64,000 nt of DNA from NCBI RefSeq assembly GCF_947494125.1, contig NZ_CANLTU010000006.1, positions 62,001 through 126,000 of the forward strand, given 5' to 3'. The translations under genes and the position numbers were made by a program. Positions 36,870 through 47,403 of this stretch are shown in pieces; the first letter of the stretch is position 1; every line of letters starts with the position of its first letter. This DNA comes from an uncultured Tenacibaculum sp. GTDB taxonomy: Bacteria; Bacteroidota; Bacteroidia; Flavobacteriales; Flavobacteriaceae. The notes under the pieces were generated by a model that did no database searches, had not been told where the DNA came from, and worked only from the letters and a program-made list of their open reading frames with translations.

Positions 36870-39644
36870 TTAAAAATGAAAATTATAATCTCTAACTTTT
36901 CCTTTTTTACCTAAACTATTAAATTTCCAACTAAACCCTAGCATAAAATATTGTTGTAATACAGTACTTTGAGAATCTTCTACATAATTAGAAGAAGCTC
37001 TACGTTGTGCATTTGTATTTTGATTTAATAAATCATATGCTTTTAAACTAATAATACCTTTATCTTTTAGAATAGAATAAGCAATGGTTGAATTCCAAAA
37101 CCATGCAGCTTTATTAAAACCAATTACGTTTGGATTGTATGTGTATTTTACATCGTTTCTCCATTCTAATTTTTTAGGGAAATTAGTTTTTGTTCTTATA
37201 CGTAAAGAATGTCTTGTGAAGTCTTGATTTTGACTTGTATTTATATCATACTTTGTTTTTGAAAATGAAATATCATATCGAGTTTCTATTGAAATCATTT
37301 TATTCCAATCTAAAGTAATTCCAATATTTGGTCTTAGAGCAGTTGTTCTTGCACCTTCTTTTATGTTATTTAAGATGTTGAAATTTTTATAAATACTTAT
37401 ATTAGAACCAGCTCTAAGTTTTATACTGGTAATAGAGTCTAATTTTACTTTTTTATTATAGCTACCACCACCCCATACATCATATCCACCATCAGTATTT
37501 TCATAAGTAGTATTTCTACGTAAGTTAGAATCAATAGTTGTATTGGAAACAATTTGATTATTGTACATACTTCCACTAACATAAAACCAAAGACCAGTAC
37601 CTGCTTGCCAATTGTATTTGTTAAAGTTAACATACATTCTATGGTTTTGGGTTGGTTTTAATTCGGGATTTCCTGTAATTATATTTGATGGATTATTTAC
37701 GTTTGAAAAAGGTTGTATTTGATTAATATTAGGAACTCTATTATTTATACGATAATTAAAAGAAATCGAAGCTTTTGAATCAAATCTATATCTGAAATTA
37801 GATCTTAAAGCTAAGTTGTTATATTCTTTTTTTAGACTTAAGTTAGGACGAAGTTTGTCTTTGTTTTCTAAAGTTCTATTTACAAGTCCTGTTTCTACAT
37901 TAAACCGCCATTTTTTCGTTTTATAAATCAATTCCATCGCTGGTGTTTTAACAATGTCGTTGTAAGTAAAGTCGGAACTTAAATCTTGGTTAAAATTTGA
38001 ATATTGCTGACTAGTATTATCAAAATCATAAGTGCCCTCTTTATTATCTCTTTCATCTTGCCTATAGGTATATTTAGTATCTAAAAAGATTTTTTTTGCA
38101 ACTAAAGGTAATCGATAAGTTATTTTAGTATTTAAGCTGTTTAAGTTGTTCGCTATAGTGTTTTCTTGATCTCTATTCTCTATACTAGGAGTAGTTCCTA
38201 AAACATTTATTGTCGATTTATTAATCTCTTTAGTGTCAGATTTGTCTATTTGATTAATAATGTAAGCTTTAATAAATGAACCATTTTTACCAATCTTCTT
38301 AGTAATGTCTATCTTATTTCTAAAATTATTTGCTGTAGATTTAGAATATGAATTACTAGTATAGCTATTTGTTAAAACCCTATTTTCATCAAGAGATTTT
38401 TCTTGTGTATTATAACTTCCTTCTCTTTTGTTATAAACAAATGAAGGTTTGATATTAATCAAGAGAGTTGAATCTATTTCAATATCAAGTTCAGTATCTA
38501 TACTGTGATTATGATTTTCATCATCAGAGTTTGAAGTTGATGTTGAAAAATATTTTCTGTCTGGTAATGTGTATTCTCTATTGCTTTTTGATTCATTATT
38601 AGAAGTACTTCCTGAATAAAAATAATTAGCATTTACATCAACTCCTTTTCCGTATTCATCAGCATAAGTAGCTCCAGCTGTTTTAGATTTTATAATTCCA
38701 CTTCCTCCACCAAAGCTTCTTCCATTAATATTAAAGCTTCCATTGCCACTAATCCAAGTACTACCGCCACCACCAAACATTTTCTGAATTTCACCAAAAC
38801 TAAAACCTGGTGAATTAATATTATTTGAACTAGCTAGAACACTAAATCTTTGGTTGTTATTAAAACGATTTATCATGGTTGCTCCTTCGTAGCGTTTATC
38901 TGAACCAGCTCCAGCGGATACTCTACCAAACCAACCTTTATTATTTTCTTTTTTTATGGTAAGATTAATTGTTTTGTTATCTGCATCACCTTTTTCTCCA
39001 GAAAATGCTTCAGATTTCGATTTTGTATCCGTAATCTGAACTTTTTCAATAATATCCTTCGTTAAGTTTTTTGTAGTTATACTAGGGTCATTTCCAAAGA
39101 AAGGTTTACCATTAACTAAGATTTTATTTACAGACTTTCCGTTTACCGTTATTTTTCCTTCTTCATCAACTTCAACTCCTGGTAATTTTTTTAATAAATC
39201 TTCAACAGTGGCATCTTTTTTTGTTTTAAAAGATTTTACATTGAACTCTACAGTATCCTTTTTAATTGTAATTGGTGCTCTAGATTTAATAACAACTTCA
39301 TTTAATAAGTTGCTATTTTCCTTTATATTAATTAAACCTAGGTTGAAATCTGATTTTTTACCTAACGGAATAAGTTTAGTGTAGTTATCCATTCCTACAT
39401 AAGAAATGAATAGTTTTAAGTCTTTATGGAAAGATTTTCCTTCTAACGAGAAGTTTCCTTTTTCATTAGAAATTGTATAAGAAACAACAGAGGAGTCTTT
39501 AACTCTTTCTAAATGAATTGTTGCAGCTTCTATTGGGCTTTTGTCTTTAAAAGAATTGATTTTTCCTGTAATCTTAAACTGATAAGATTGGGCAGACATA
39601 TTTGTGATAAAAAACAAAACAAAAACAAAAAGTAGTTTTTTCAT
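36870..39644 (-). CDS. TonB-dependent-receptor-like outer-membrane barrel protein
   Basis: A 924-residue protein. The signal peptide ends NMSAQS (residue 19). A carboxypeptidase regulatory-like domain follows (about 22-105), then a plug region with LLKKLPGVEVDEEGKITVNGK and VNGKPFFGNDP. A large beta-barrel of the OMP_b-brl_3 type completes the protein, ending SLGKKGKVRDYNFHF. No TonB box or SusD partner is seen. The ligand is unknown. The gene is monocistronic, bounded by a terminator. Confidence 0.85.
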   Translation of the reverse strand: MKKLLFVFVLFFITNMSAQSYQFKITGKINSFKDKSPIEAATIHLERVKDSSVVSYTISNEKGNFSLEGKSFHKDLKLFISYVGMDNYTKLIPLGKKSDFNLGLINIKENSNLLNEVVIKSRAPITIKKDTVEFNVKSFKTKKDATVEDLLKKLPGVEVDEEGKITVNGKSVNKILVNGKPFFGNDPSITTKNLTKDIIEKVQITDTKSKSEAFSGEKGDADNKTINLTIKKENNKGWFGRVSAGAGSDKRYEGATMINRFNNNQRFSVLASSNNINSPGFSFGEIQKMFGGGGSTWISGNGSFNINGRSFGGGSGIIKSKTAGATYADEYGKGVDVNANYFYSGSTSNNESKSNREYTLPDRKYFSTSTSNSDDENHNHSIDTELDIEIDSTLLINIKPSFVYNKREGSYNTQEKSLDENRVLTNSYTSNSYSKSTANNFRNKIDITKKIGKNGSFIKAYIINQIDKSDTKEINKSTINVLGTTPSIENRDQENTIANNLNSLNTKITYRLPLVAKKIFLDTKYTYRQDERDNKEGTYDFDNTSQQYSNFNQDLSSDFTYNDIVKTPAMELIYKTKKWRFNVETGLVNRTLENKDKLRPNLSLKKEYNNLALRSNFRYRFDSKASISFNYRINNRVPNINQIQPFSNVNNPSNIITGNPELKPTQNHRMYVNFNKYNWQAGTGLWFYVSGSMYNNQIVSNTTIDSNLRRNTTYENTDGGYDVWGGGSYNKKVKLDSITSIKLRAGSNISIYKNFNILNNIKEGARTTALRPNIGITLDWNKMISIETRYDISFSKTKYDINTSQNQDFTRHSLRIRTKTNFPKKLEWRNDVKYTYNPNVIGFNKAAWFWNSTIAYSILKDKGIISLKAYDLLNQNTNAQRRASSNYVEDSQSTVLQQYFMLGFSWKFNSLGKKGKVRDYNFHF

Positions 39645-39728
39645 AGTATTTGTAGCAATATATTTGAATGGCGTACAAAGAAATGAAAAAACTACTTTTG
39701 AGGTAGTTAAATAATGTTAAAACTACAT

Positions 39729-41033
39729 CTATTTTTGTCTAAAATAAATACTTATAGGAACACCATTAAAGTTATAATGTTCACGTAATTGATTTTCTAA
39801 ATAACGTTTGTATGGATCTCTAATGTATTGAGGTAAATTAGCAAAAAATGCAAACTGAGGTGTATGCGTTGGTAATTGCATACAATACTTTATTTTTACA
39901 TATTTCCCTTTTATAGCTGGTGGAGAATTATGTTCTATAATATCCAGCATTGTTTCGTTTAATTTACTTGTTTTAATACGACGTTTTCTATTTTCAAAAA
40001 CTTCAACAGCGCTTTCTATTGCTTTGAAAATACGTTGTTTGTTTAGCACCGAAATAAATAAGATTGGCACATCGGTAAAAGGAGCTATCTTCTTTCGTAT
40101 GTGTGCTTCAAAATCACGCATTGTATTGGTCTCTTTTTCAATTAAATCCCATTTATTAACCAATATAACAATCCCTTTTTTGTTTTTTTCAGCTAGCCAA
40201 AATATTTTTTCAACTTGTCCTTCAAAATCACGGGTAGCATCAACTACTAAAATAGCAACGTCACAGTGTTCAATAGCGCGTACAGCACGCATTACAGAGT
40301 AAAATTCTAAATCTTCTTTTACTTTCGATTTTTTTCTAATACCAGCAGTATCTACTAAATTAAATTCAAAACCAAAACGGTTGTATTTTGTATCAATAGA
40401 ATCACGTGTAGTACCTGCAATGTTTGTAACGATATTTCTATCTTCACCAATTAAAGCATTTATAAAAGACGATTTTCCTGCGTTTGGTCTTCCAACCACT
40501 GCAAAACGAGGAAGTTCATTTTCTTCAGTTTCTTCTTCTTCTGGAATAGCTTCTGCTACTGCATCTAACAATTCTCCAGTTCCACTTCCGTTTATTGAAG
40601 AGATCGTATAATAATCACCTAAGCCAAGATTGTAAAACTCAACAGCATCAGCATCACGCATAGCGTTATCTACTTTGTTTACCGCCATAAAAAGAGGCTT
40701 TTTTACTTGACGTAATATTTTTGCAACTGCATCATCCATTGGCGTAATTCCTTGCTCAACATCAACAACAAAAACAATAACATCAGCTTCATCAATAGCT
40801 AACTGAACTTGTTTACGTATTTCTCCTTCAAAAATATCATCAGATCCTACGACGTACCCTCCAGTATCGATTACAGAAAATTCTTTTCCATTCCATTCTG
40901 ATTTACCGTAATGACGGTCTCTAGTAACTCCACTAACAGAATCTACAATAGCTTCACGGCGTTGTACTAATCTATTAAATAAAGTGGATTTTCCTACGTT
41001 GGGTCTTCCAACAATGGCAACAATACTACTCAT
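39729..41033 (-). CDS. der: Ribosome-associated GTPase Der (EngA)
   Basis: A 434-residue protein with two tandem GTPase domains: GRPNVGKST near residue 8 and GRPNAGKSS near residue 181. Each has a DTGG/DTAG switch and an NKVD/NKWD specificity motif. A C-terminal KH-like domain follows (about 350-434). It is essential for 50S subunit assembly. I start it at the ATG at 41033 ([12 protein letters not shown]), as in homologues, and not the in-frame codon 27 bp upstream. Confidence 0.97.
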   Translation of the reverse strand: MSSIVAIVGRPNVGKSTLFNRLVQRREAIVDSVSGVTRDRHYGKSEWNGKEFSVIDTGGYVVGSDDIFEGEIRKQVQLAIDEADVIVFVVDVEQGITPMDDAVAKILRQVKKPLFMAVNKVDNAMRDADAVEFYNLGLGDYYTISSINGSGTGELLDAVAEAIPEEEETEENELPRFAVVGRPNAGKSSFINALIGEDRNIVTNIAGTTRDSIDTKYNRFGFEFNLVDTAGIRKKSKVKEDLEFYSVMRAVRAIEHCDVAILVVDATRDFEGQVEKIFWLAEKNKKGIVILVNKWDLIEKETNTMRDFEAHIRKKIAPFTDVPILFISVLNKQRIFKAIESAVEVFENRKRRIKTSKLNETMLDIIEHNSPPAIKGKYVKIKYCMQLPTHTPQFAFFANLPQYIRDPYKRYLENQLREHYNFNGVPISIYFRQK

Positions 41034-41136
41034 TTTGCAAAAATTTGTGCAAAGATACAATATACTATATGAACTTTAGAAGAATTTCATATAGTATAAT
41101 GTTTTTACTACATTGTAGGCAAATTAGATATAAGTT

Positions 41137-41646
41137 ATGGATGATCAGTTATATAATAAGGTTTTTTTAAAACCAAGATTTCAAATTGATTTTGAGATGG
41201 ATTCAAAAAGTTTATTGGATGAAATGAAAAAACATTTATCAGATGTTTCAGACTATAGAATGAAACTTGTAGATAATCATTTGGTTATTGATGTACCCGA
41301 TAAAGAGACTCATTTTTGGTCGCCACAGTTGCATATAGAAATTGAAGATGTAACGGATTTGACTTCAAAAGTAAAAGGTTTGTTTGGACCAAAACCCCAA
41401 GTATGGACTCTTTTTATGTTTTTGCACTTTTTTATAGCTACAGCTTTTTTAATTTTTGGAATTATAGCTTATAGTAATTGGTCGTTAAATAAATCGTCAA
41501 TACTGCCAATAGTAATGTTGATTGTTTTACCTATAGTTTGGGTGTTATTATATTTTGTAGGATCTATAGGTAAAGCTACGGGTAAAAAACAAATGGACGA
41601 ATTAAAAGATTTTACAAAAAAATTACTAAAAGAAGTAAAGAGTTAA
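41137..41646 (+). CDS. Two-helix membrane protein, unknown function
   Basis: A 169-residue protein with a cytoplasmic N-terminal domain of about 90 residues, two membrane helices (about 92-113 and 121-142) and a basic C-terminal helix. I do not recognise a family. It lies between der and era and overlaps the convergent era stop by 4 bp. Confidence 0.7.
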   Translation: MDDQLYNKVFLKPRFQIDFEMDSKSLLDEMKKHLSDVSDYRMKLVDNHLVIDVPDKETHFWSPQLHIEIEDVTDLTSKVKGLFGPKPQVWTLFMFLHFFIATAFLIFGIIAYSNWSLNKSSILPIVMLIVLPIVWVLLYFVGSIGKATGKKQMDELKDFTKKLLKEVKS

Positions 41647-42524
41647 TCTTTATATCCAAAACGTTTTAACTGTCTATCATTTGATCTCCAATTCTTATTT
41701 ACCTTTACATATAGTTCTAAGAATACCTTTTTATCGAAAAATTTTTGAAGATCCTTTCTAGCTTCTGTACCAACTCTTTTTATGGCAGTTCCTTTATGAC
41801 CAATAATAATACCTTTTTGAGTATCACGTTCCACCATAATAACAGAACGAATTTTAATAATTTCTTCTTCCTCCTCAAAACTTTCAGTTTCTACTTCAAC
41901 TGAATATGGAATCTCTTTCTTATAATGTCGGAGTATTTTCTCACGAATCGCTTCATTTACAAAAAAACGTTCAGGTTTATCCGTTAATTGATCTTTAGGA
42001 TAAAATGCAGGACCTTCTGGTAAAAATTCTATGATTTTTTCTAAAACAATTTCAATGTTAAATTTCTCTAAAGCTGAAATTACATGAACAAAAGCATTAG
42101 GTACTTTCTCTTTCCAATAGTTTACTTTTTCTTCTACCTCTTCTTGTGTAGATTTATCAATCTTATTTAATAATAAAATAACAGGAATTTCACTATGGAT
42201 AATTTTTTTAAAGAAGGCTTCATTTTTTAATTCCTTTTCACCTACCTCAACCATATATATTAATACATCGGCATCGTCGAATGCAGATTTTACAAAATCC
42301 ATCATAGATTCTTGTAACTCATAAGCAGGTTTAATAATTCCAGGAGTATCAGAAAAAATTACTTGATAATCTTCATTGTTAACAATTCCTAAAATTCTAT
42401 GTCGAGTTGTTTGAGCTTTAGAAGTAATGATTGATAGTTTCTCTCCAACCAATGCATTCATTAAAGTTGATTTCCCAACGTTTGGGTTCCCGATAATATT
42501 TACAAATCCTGCTTTATGTGTCAT
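41643..42524 (-). CDS. era: GTPase Era
   Basis: A 293-residue GTPase required for 16S rRNA maturation. The P-loop GNPNVGKST (residues 12-20), switch DTPG, and NKID motif are present. A C-terminal KH domain (about 205-293) has GHKGTAIKRVG, the GxxG-type RNA-binding loop. Length is normal. It overlaps the convergent membrane-protein gene by 4 bp. Confidence 0.97.
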   Translation of the reverse strand: MTHKAGFVNIIGNPNVGKSTLMNALVGEKLSIITSKAQTTRHRILGIVNNEDYQVIFSDTPGIIKPAYELQESMMDFVKSAFDDADVLIYMVEVGEKELKNEAFFKKIIHSEIPVILLLNKIDKSTQEEVEEKVNYWKEKVPNAFVHVISALEKFNIEIVLEKIIEFLPEGPAFYPKDQLTDKPERFFVNEAIREKILRHYKKEIPYSVEVETESFEEEEEIIKIRSVIMVERDTQKGIIIGHKGTAIKRVGTEARKDLQKFFDKKVFLELYVKVNKNWRSNDRQLKRFGYKD

Positions 42525-42622
42525 GGGGCAAAGATAAGCTGTTTTACCTTAAAAATGTTTGTTTTTTATGTGTCTGTTATTGTACTAGTTAACAGTTTTG
42601 TTGCTTTAAATGATGTTTTTTG

Positions 42623-42655
42623 TTTGGATGTAAGAAATAAAAAGTTGTATATTTG
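42623..42655 (+). promoter_or_regulatory. Promoter of tRNA-fMet copy 1
   Basis: TTTG at 42623-42626 and TATATTTG at 42648-42655 match the Bacteroidota -33/-7 elements with a 21-bp spacer. The tRNA begins 12 bp later. Copy 2 repeats the -7 element (42925-42932) but the -33 TTTG has become TTAG. Confidence 0.75.
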
Positions 42656-42666
42656 CAACCGCAAAT

Positions 42667-42739
<73 letters not shown>

Positions 42740-42742
42740 CAA

Positions 42743-42772
42743 AAAAAGCTTCACATTTTAGTGAAGCTTTTT
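42743..42772 (+). terminator. Terminator after tRNA-fMet copy 1
   Basis: A 12-bp stem, AAAAAGCTTCAC with its complement, surrounds a 6-nt loop and ends in a T-run. Confidence 0.85.
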
Positions 42773-42943
42773 CTTTTATACCTAAAATCTAACTCTTTTT
42801 TTTGAAAATATTTTAAAGAATTCTATTTGTAAAAAAAATAGTTTTTAAAATTTAGCATACCTTCTCTTGAAAATAAAAAAACAAATAAAAATGCTTTAAT
42901 TAGGATGTAAAGAATAAAAAGTTGTATATTTGCAACCGCAAAT

Positions 42944-43017
<74 letters not shown>

Positions 43018-43038
43018 AAGTTTAAAGTTAATAAGATC

Positions 43039-43067
43039 AACGGTTCGTGTAACACGAACCGTTTTTT
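43039..43067 (+). terminator. Terminator supplied by the island behind tRNA-fMet copy 2
   Basis: AACGGTTCGTGT and its complement form a strong hairpin followed by seven T residues. It lies inside the island, between attL and the integrase gene, and so replaces the tRNA's native terminator, now stranded past attR. Confidence 0.85.
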
Positions 43068-43098
43068 TATGCTATTAAATTCCTTACTTTTACAAGAC

Positions 43099-43117
43099 GT
43101 ATACGAAAACGTACACG
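43099..43117 (+). repeat. Left arm-type repeat of the element
   Basis: GTATACGAAAACGTACACG, 82 bp inside attL, matches the right-end copy at 62004-62022 in 18 of 19 positions and in the same orientation. Each copy contains two GTAYACG half-sites. It lies just before the integrase start codon, so it could serve as both recombinase-binding and autoregulatory site. Confidence 0.7.
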
Positions 43118-43125
43118 TTTTTACT

Positions 43126-44466
43126 ATGAAACTGAATTATTCTGAACCAAAAATCTACACAGGAGGTGTAGACATTTCTATTTGGTCAAAACTTTCTTCT
43201 CAAGAAAAAAAAGAGGCCCTTAGTAGACCTTGGTATATTTACTATTCGTTTAGAGACCCCAAAACAGAAAAATTAGTTAGGCAACCGAATATAAAGGCGG
43301 GAGTAAATAAGTTAAAAACAAAACGAGATCGTTATGAGTTTTTAAGGACTATGCAACAATCTTTATTAAAGTTGTTAGAATACGGGTTTAATCCATATAA
43401 AGATAATAGTGCTTTAGAAAAAGTAATGTTTTCCAAAGGAACAATAACCGTCAATAAAGAAAGTGCTAGGTACACACAAGAAGAAGTAAAAGAAAAAGAA
43501 CCTATTGTAATTCCAATAGAGGAAATATCCATAAGTATTTCAGAAGCTATAAAGTTAACATTGGAGTTGAAGGTTAATATGATGAATAAAAATTCGTTTG
43601 TTCAATACAAAAGTAGAGTGGGGCTTTTTGAAAAGTGGTTGATAGAAAAAGAATATTATAAGAATCCAATCACTTTTATAACAAAGAAAATTGTAATAGA
43701 TTATTTAAATGAAGTTTTAAAAAGAACAAGTGCAAGAAATAGAAATAACTCAAGAACAGATATTGCCTCTATGTTTCAACTTTTGGAAGATAATGAAGTC
43801 GTACAGGATAATTTTGTTAAAAAGATTCCAGTTTTAAAATCAGTACCAAAACGAAATAAAACCTATACTCCAAAATTAGAAAAAGAGATTTATAAATACT
43901 TAGAGCAAGCAGATTCGCATTTATTACTATTTATAAAGTTTATATCGTATAATTTTTTAAGACCTATAGAAGTTTGTCGCTTGAGGATAGAAGATGTAGA
44001 TATAGATGATAGAAAATTGTATGTTAAGGCAAAAAACAAACCAGTTAAAGTAAAAATTATTCTAGAAATATTATTGAATGATTTACCAGATTTATCAAAT
44101 AAAGACCCAAAATCATTTTTATTTGGTAGATTCGGAATAGGTGAAAATTGGGAAGCAGAAGAAACAAACAAAAGGAATGAATTTTCTAAGCGTTTTAAGA
44201 AAATAAAAGATCACTTTGAATTAGGAACAGAATTTGGAATGTATAGTTTTAGACATACATTTATCACTAAATTATATAGAAAATTCAGAGAAAGAATGTC
44301 TAAACATGAGGCAAAAAGTAATTTAATGCCAATTACAGGACATGGAACAATGGTAGCTTTAGAGAAATATTTAAGAGATATTGATGCAGAATTACCAGAA
44401 GATTATTCGAATATGCTATACGATAATTTAAAAAATGAAAAAGAAAGAATAAATGAAAGAGGTTAA
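43126..44466 (+). CDS. Tyrosine recombinase (integrase) of the island
   Basis: A 446-residue phage-type integrase. Catalytic residues are R279 (FLRPIEVCRLR), R376-H377 (YSFRHTF), H406 (ITGHGT) and Y415 (LEKYL). Box II begins with Tyr instead of the usual His. The N-terminal part carries a core-binding helical region (about 150-250). I prefer the ATG at 43126 to one at 43069, because the upstream stretch overlaps the arm repeat and terminator. It catalyses insertion into tRNA-fMet. The next gene overlaps its end by 14 bp, so the two are coupled. Confidence 0.93.
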   Translation: MKLNYSEPKIYTGGVDISIWSKLSSQEKKEALSRPWYIYYSFRDPKTEKLVRQPNIKAGVNKLKTKRDRYEFLRTMQQSLLKLLEYGFNPYKDNSALEKVMFSKGTITVNKESARYTQEEVKEKEPIVIPIEEISISISEAIKLTLELKVNMMNKNSFVQYKSRVGLFEKWLIEKEYYKNPITFITKKIVIDYLNEVLKRTSARNRNNSRTDIASMFQLLEDNEVVQDNFVKKIPVLKSVPKRNKTYTPKLEKEIYKYLEQADSHLLLFIKFISYNFLRPIEVCRLRIEDVDIDDRKLYVKAKNKPVKVKIILEILLNDLPDLSNKDPKSFLFGRFGIGENWEAEETNKRNEFSKRFKKIKDHFELGTEFGMYSFRHTFITKLYRKFRERMSKHEAKSNLMPITGHGTMVALEKYLRDIDAELPEDYSNMLYDNLKNEKERINERG

Positions 44467-45427
44467 AAATAATTTTGGAATTCTGAAAGAAAGTGACTTT
44501 GAAAAACTATCGGAAGAACAACAATTGCAAATTTTAGTTGATTTAGGTTTGTATGAAAGTTTTACCTCTATTGGGTTTGAGTCAGAAAGTGTTCTAGATT
44601 TAAGTGAATTTAATAAAGTTACATCTTATAAAACAAAAGTAAATCCTAATTATGAATTAAGAGAAGAGTTTTATACATTTTTTAAAGCAGTTAATTTACC
44701 CGCAATAGATAAAGGTTTTCTCTTTTTTTCTAAAGATTTCGAAAATGAGATTTTTGGAATGGAATATATTGAACAACGAAAAGTTGCATTAAAATATTTT
44801 AAAGATAAATTTTCAAGAATTACGCCTAAAGATATCTCATTAGGTTATAGGTCAATTTCAGAAAGCGGTTTAGAGAGGGTAGAAATGTTGAATCGATTTG
44901 AGTTTTTAAAAGGTTTAAGAAGTGCTTTAAAGACAACTTTAGCAACGGATCAAAATTTAAAAGCATATTTGATAGGAGATCAAGTATATTTTGAATCAGA
45001 TGAATTTAAGAAACAAGAAACTTTCACTAAGGCATTCGAATTTGAAAGTACTCTTAAAATCTTATTAAGTTTAAATGATACGTTTCAATTTGAAGATGAC
45101 ACAGCTTTTAGTAATTTAGGAATTCTTAAAGAACGATATAAAAAATACAAGAATGTTTTTCTAGATTTTGATGTATATAGTTGGACACAAAAAAAGATAG
45201 AAAGCTTTATAGATAATAAGCCTTCAAATATAGATAGTTTGCATCAAGCTTTATTAGAATCATTACTTATTTCAGAAAAGAAAAAATGTTTTATTGATTA
45301 TGTAAATCAAGAACATAATATGTCAATTACAAAAATTAGACATTATGGGAGGGGTGAAAATCTATCACATGATTTTAGATTAAAAAAAGTCAAAGAAGAA
45401 TTACAAGAATTGACGACTAAAAATTAA
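44453..45427 (+). CDS. Unknown protein coupled to the integrase
   Basis: A 324-residue soluble protein, rich in Lys, Glu and aromatic residues and mostly helical. I do not recognise a family, and no catalytic motif is visible. It overlaps the integrase gene by 14 bp, which implies co-translation. A role in integration or excision, or in defence of the element, is possible but unsupported. Confidence 0.75.
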   Translation: MKEVKNNFGILKESDFEKLSEEQQLQILVDLGLYESFTSIGFESESVLDLSEFNKVTSYKTKVNPNYELREEFYTFFKAVNLPAIDKGFLFFSKDFENEIFGMEYIEQRKVALKYFKDKFSRITPKDISLGYRSISESGLERVEMLNRFEFLKGLRSALKTTLATDQNLKAYLIGDQVYFESDEFKKQETFTKAFEFESTLKILLSLNDTFQFEDDTAFSNLGILKERYKKYKNVFLDFDVYSWTQKKIESFIDNKPSNIDSLHQALLESLLISEKKKCFIDYVNQEHNMSITKIRHYGRGENLSHDFRLKKVKEELQELTTKN

Positions 45428-45566
45428 GAAATCATTTACTTTTCCTAAAAATACATTTTCGGACAGCAATAGACATTACTCAGACATGCTATTGCCATAG
45501 CTTAAAATCTTCATATTATATCACTAGAAATTAACTTAGCTAACGACAAAAGTTAATTAATTTATA

Positions 45567-45764
45567 GTGAATTCAGATGTAGTTTATCAAGTAGTAAAAG
45601 CACTTCCATTGGAAGAGCAAAAACTGCTATTAGATAAATTAAAGAATGACTTGACGATCTCTTCAAGTTTTAAGAAAGCAAAAAAAAGAAAATCATTAAC
45701 CGAAGAAGATGCAATTAATTATTTGTTGAAAAATGTTTTCAGAAACAGAAACAGAAAACTATAA
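45567..45764 (+). CDS. Small basic protein, unknown function
   Basis: A 65-residue protein starting at GTG. An acidic-helical N-terminal half (VVKALPLEEQKLLLDKL) is followed by a KKAKKRKSLTEEDA segment. It resembles small helix-loop proteins found beside integrases in Flavobacteriia, and might be an antitoxin or regulator. There is no toxin partner next to it. A similar-sized zinc-finger gene follows 53 bp later. Confidence 0.55.
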   Translation: MNSDVVYQVVKALPLEEQKLLLDKLKNDLTISSSFKKAKKRKSLTEEDAINYLLKNVFRNRNRKL

Positions 45765-45817
45765 ACAAAAACGAATTAGAAGAGATTAAGCGTAAAACGA
45801 ACGTTCAATTAACGTAT

Positions 45818-46150
45818 ATGGAAACAAGGTTATATAAATGTGAATATTGTAGAAAAGAATTTTTACCAGTAAGAAGAAGAGTTCAAAAATATTGTTCAAA
45901 TAGTTGTAGATCAAAATCACATCACAAGAAAGCAAAATCAACAGATAAAATAGAAGTAGATAAACTAGGAAATAAAACTACTAAAACAAGTGTTGAGAAA
46001 TTGAGTATAGCTGGGGTAGGTAACGCAGCAATTGGAAGTGCAGCTGTAGATTTATTAAAATATGCTTTTACAAAGGAAGAGAATAAACCAGCGACTAAGA
46101 GTGATATTAAAAACTTAGCTAAGAAATTAAAAAGATATCATAGGAAATAA
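45818..46150 (+). CDS. Zinc-finger protein with hydrophobic segment, unknown function
   Basis: A 110-residue protein. An N-terminal treble-clef-like finger, CEYCRKEFLPVRRRVQKYC then SNSC (four Cys), is followed by a polar stretch, a Gly/Ala-rich weakly hydrophobic segment (GVGNAAIGSAAVDLL) and a basic tail. This layout suggests a nucleic-acid-binding accessory protein of the element. Confidence 0.7.
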   Translation: METRLYKCEYCRKEFLPVRRRVQKYCSNSCRSKSHHKKAKSTDKIEVDKLGNKTTKTSVEKLSIAGVGNAAIGSAAVDLLKYAFTKEENKPATKSDIKNLAKKLKRYHRK

Positions 46151-46296
46151 TATGAAGCCTAATTTTATCGGGCTATTACCTTATTTTGATATTGAGTTAG
46201 GTTTAGTGATATATAAATAGAATTTAAGCATCATATAATTCAATTTTAATCTTTAAGTTTAATACTCTTCATTTAAATATAGTATAAAATTTTATT

Positions 46297-47403
46297 TTAA
46301 AAAGCTTGATTTACGCCAAAGTAAAGACCACCATTATCATCTTTTCCTTTTGCCATACCTAATCTAAGTAACGTATTTTGATTTTTTGTTATTTTAAAAC
46401 GGATTCCTCCTCCTAAACTAGGTTTTAAATTACTTAAAAAGTTCTTTGGTTGATCGGCAACTTCCCCGATTAGTCCAAAAAATGCTAAACCCCATCTATG
46501 GTGAAATCTCCATCTATATTCCGCTTGTACAACGTAACTATGGTTATCTATAAATCGACCTCTAAAGTAACCACGCGCTCTATTACTACCGCCATATAAA
46601 GCTTTAGATTGAAACGGTACATTGCCGTAGTTAGTTTCTATATAAATTTGAGTAGCTAGAGTACTGTTTTCATTTATAGGCATGTAAGCTCTTAAATCTG
46701 TTATAAATTTATTAAAATTATGTGTAGCTCCAAAATTCTTACTAGAAAACTGAGCACTTAAACCTAAAAAATGTCCTTTTTTTGGATCAGCCACATTATC
46801 TCTGTTATCAAAATTAAAAACACTTCCTAAGCCGACTATGGTTGCTCCTTTACTACCAGGTATTATAAATTTTTCTAGTTTTCCTCCTAATTCCCTTTCA
46901 GTAATATCATGGTTTTGATAAGTAAATTGAAATCCAAAATTAAGATTTGGAGGCAATCTTTTTAATAAACTTACGTTTAATGAATTTGAAGTCATATTAT
47001 AAGACTCAACGTCTTCTTCTTTGGTGTTACTACCAATACCCCAAAATGAGTTTGGGAAAATTTCTAATTTATAGGACGCATCTAAAAAATAATCTCCATT
47101 TTTTAAATATATTTTTGGATTTACGTCAATCATTATCTGTTGGTTAAATGTATATATGGCACTTACCAAAATATTTGATAATCTTGAATTATATATGTTT
47201 GATTTGTTTAAAAGAAAAAATTGAGCACCACCACCAATACCGAAACCTGTTTCAGGAGTTGTAAAAACAATTGGAATTGCAATAATTTTTACATTTTTAC
47301 TCTTAATGGTGTCAGTTTTGTAGATATTATTATCTCCATTGTTTATCTGAGAATTAATGGATAAAGTATAAAGAGTTATAACAAGTAGAATAATTTTTCT
47401 CAT
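46297..47403 (-). CDS. Omp85/BamA-type outer-membrane barrel without POTRA domains
   Basis: A 368-residue protein with a signal peptide ending INSQ near residue 19. FTTPETGFGIGGGAQFF opens the barrel, and a GGSNRARGYFRGRF block (RGY-type motif of the Omp85 barrel) lies near residue 275. It ends in Phe (NQAF). No POTRA domain is present. The function may be a porin or secretion barrel. It starts within the TAATG of the upstream gene, so the two are coupled. Confidence 0.82.
   Translation of the reverse strand: MRKIILLVITLYTLSINSQINNGDNNIYKTDTIKSKNVKIIAIPIVFTTPETGFGIGGGAQFFLLNKSNIYNSRLSNILVSAIYTFNQQIMIDVNPKIYLKNGDYFLDASYKLEIFPNSFWGIGSNTKEEDVESYNMTSNSLNVSLLKRLPPNLNFGFQFTYQNHDITERELGGKLEKFIIPGSKGATIVGLGSVFNFDNRDNVADPKKGHFLGLSAQFSSKNFGATHNFNKFITDLRAYMPINENSTLATQIYIETNYGNVPFQSKALYGGSNRARGYFRGRFIDNHSYVVQAEYRWRFHHRWGLAFFGLIGEVADQPKNFLSNLKPSLGGGIRFKITKNQNTLLRLGMAKGKDDNGGLYFGVNQAF

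Noticed and set aside
45567..45764. Antitoxin of a toxin-antitoxin pair
   Set aside because: No adjacent toxin-like gene and no recognised antitoxin fold; kept as an unknown small protein.
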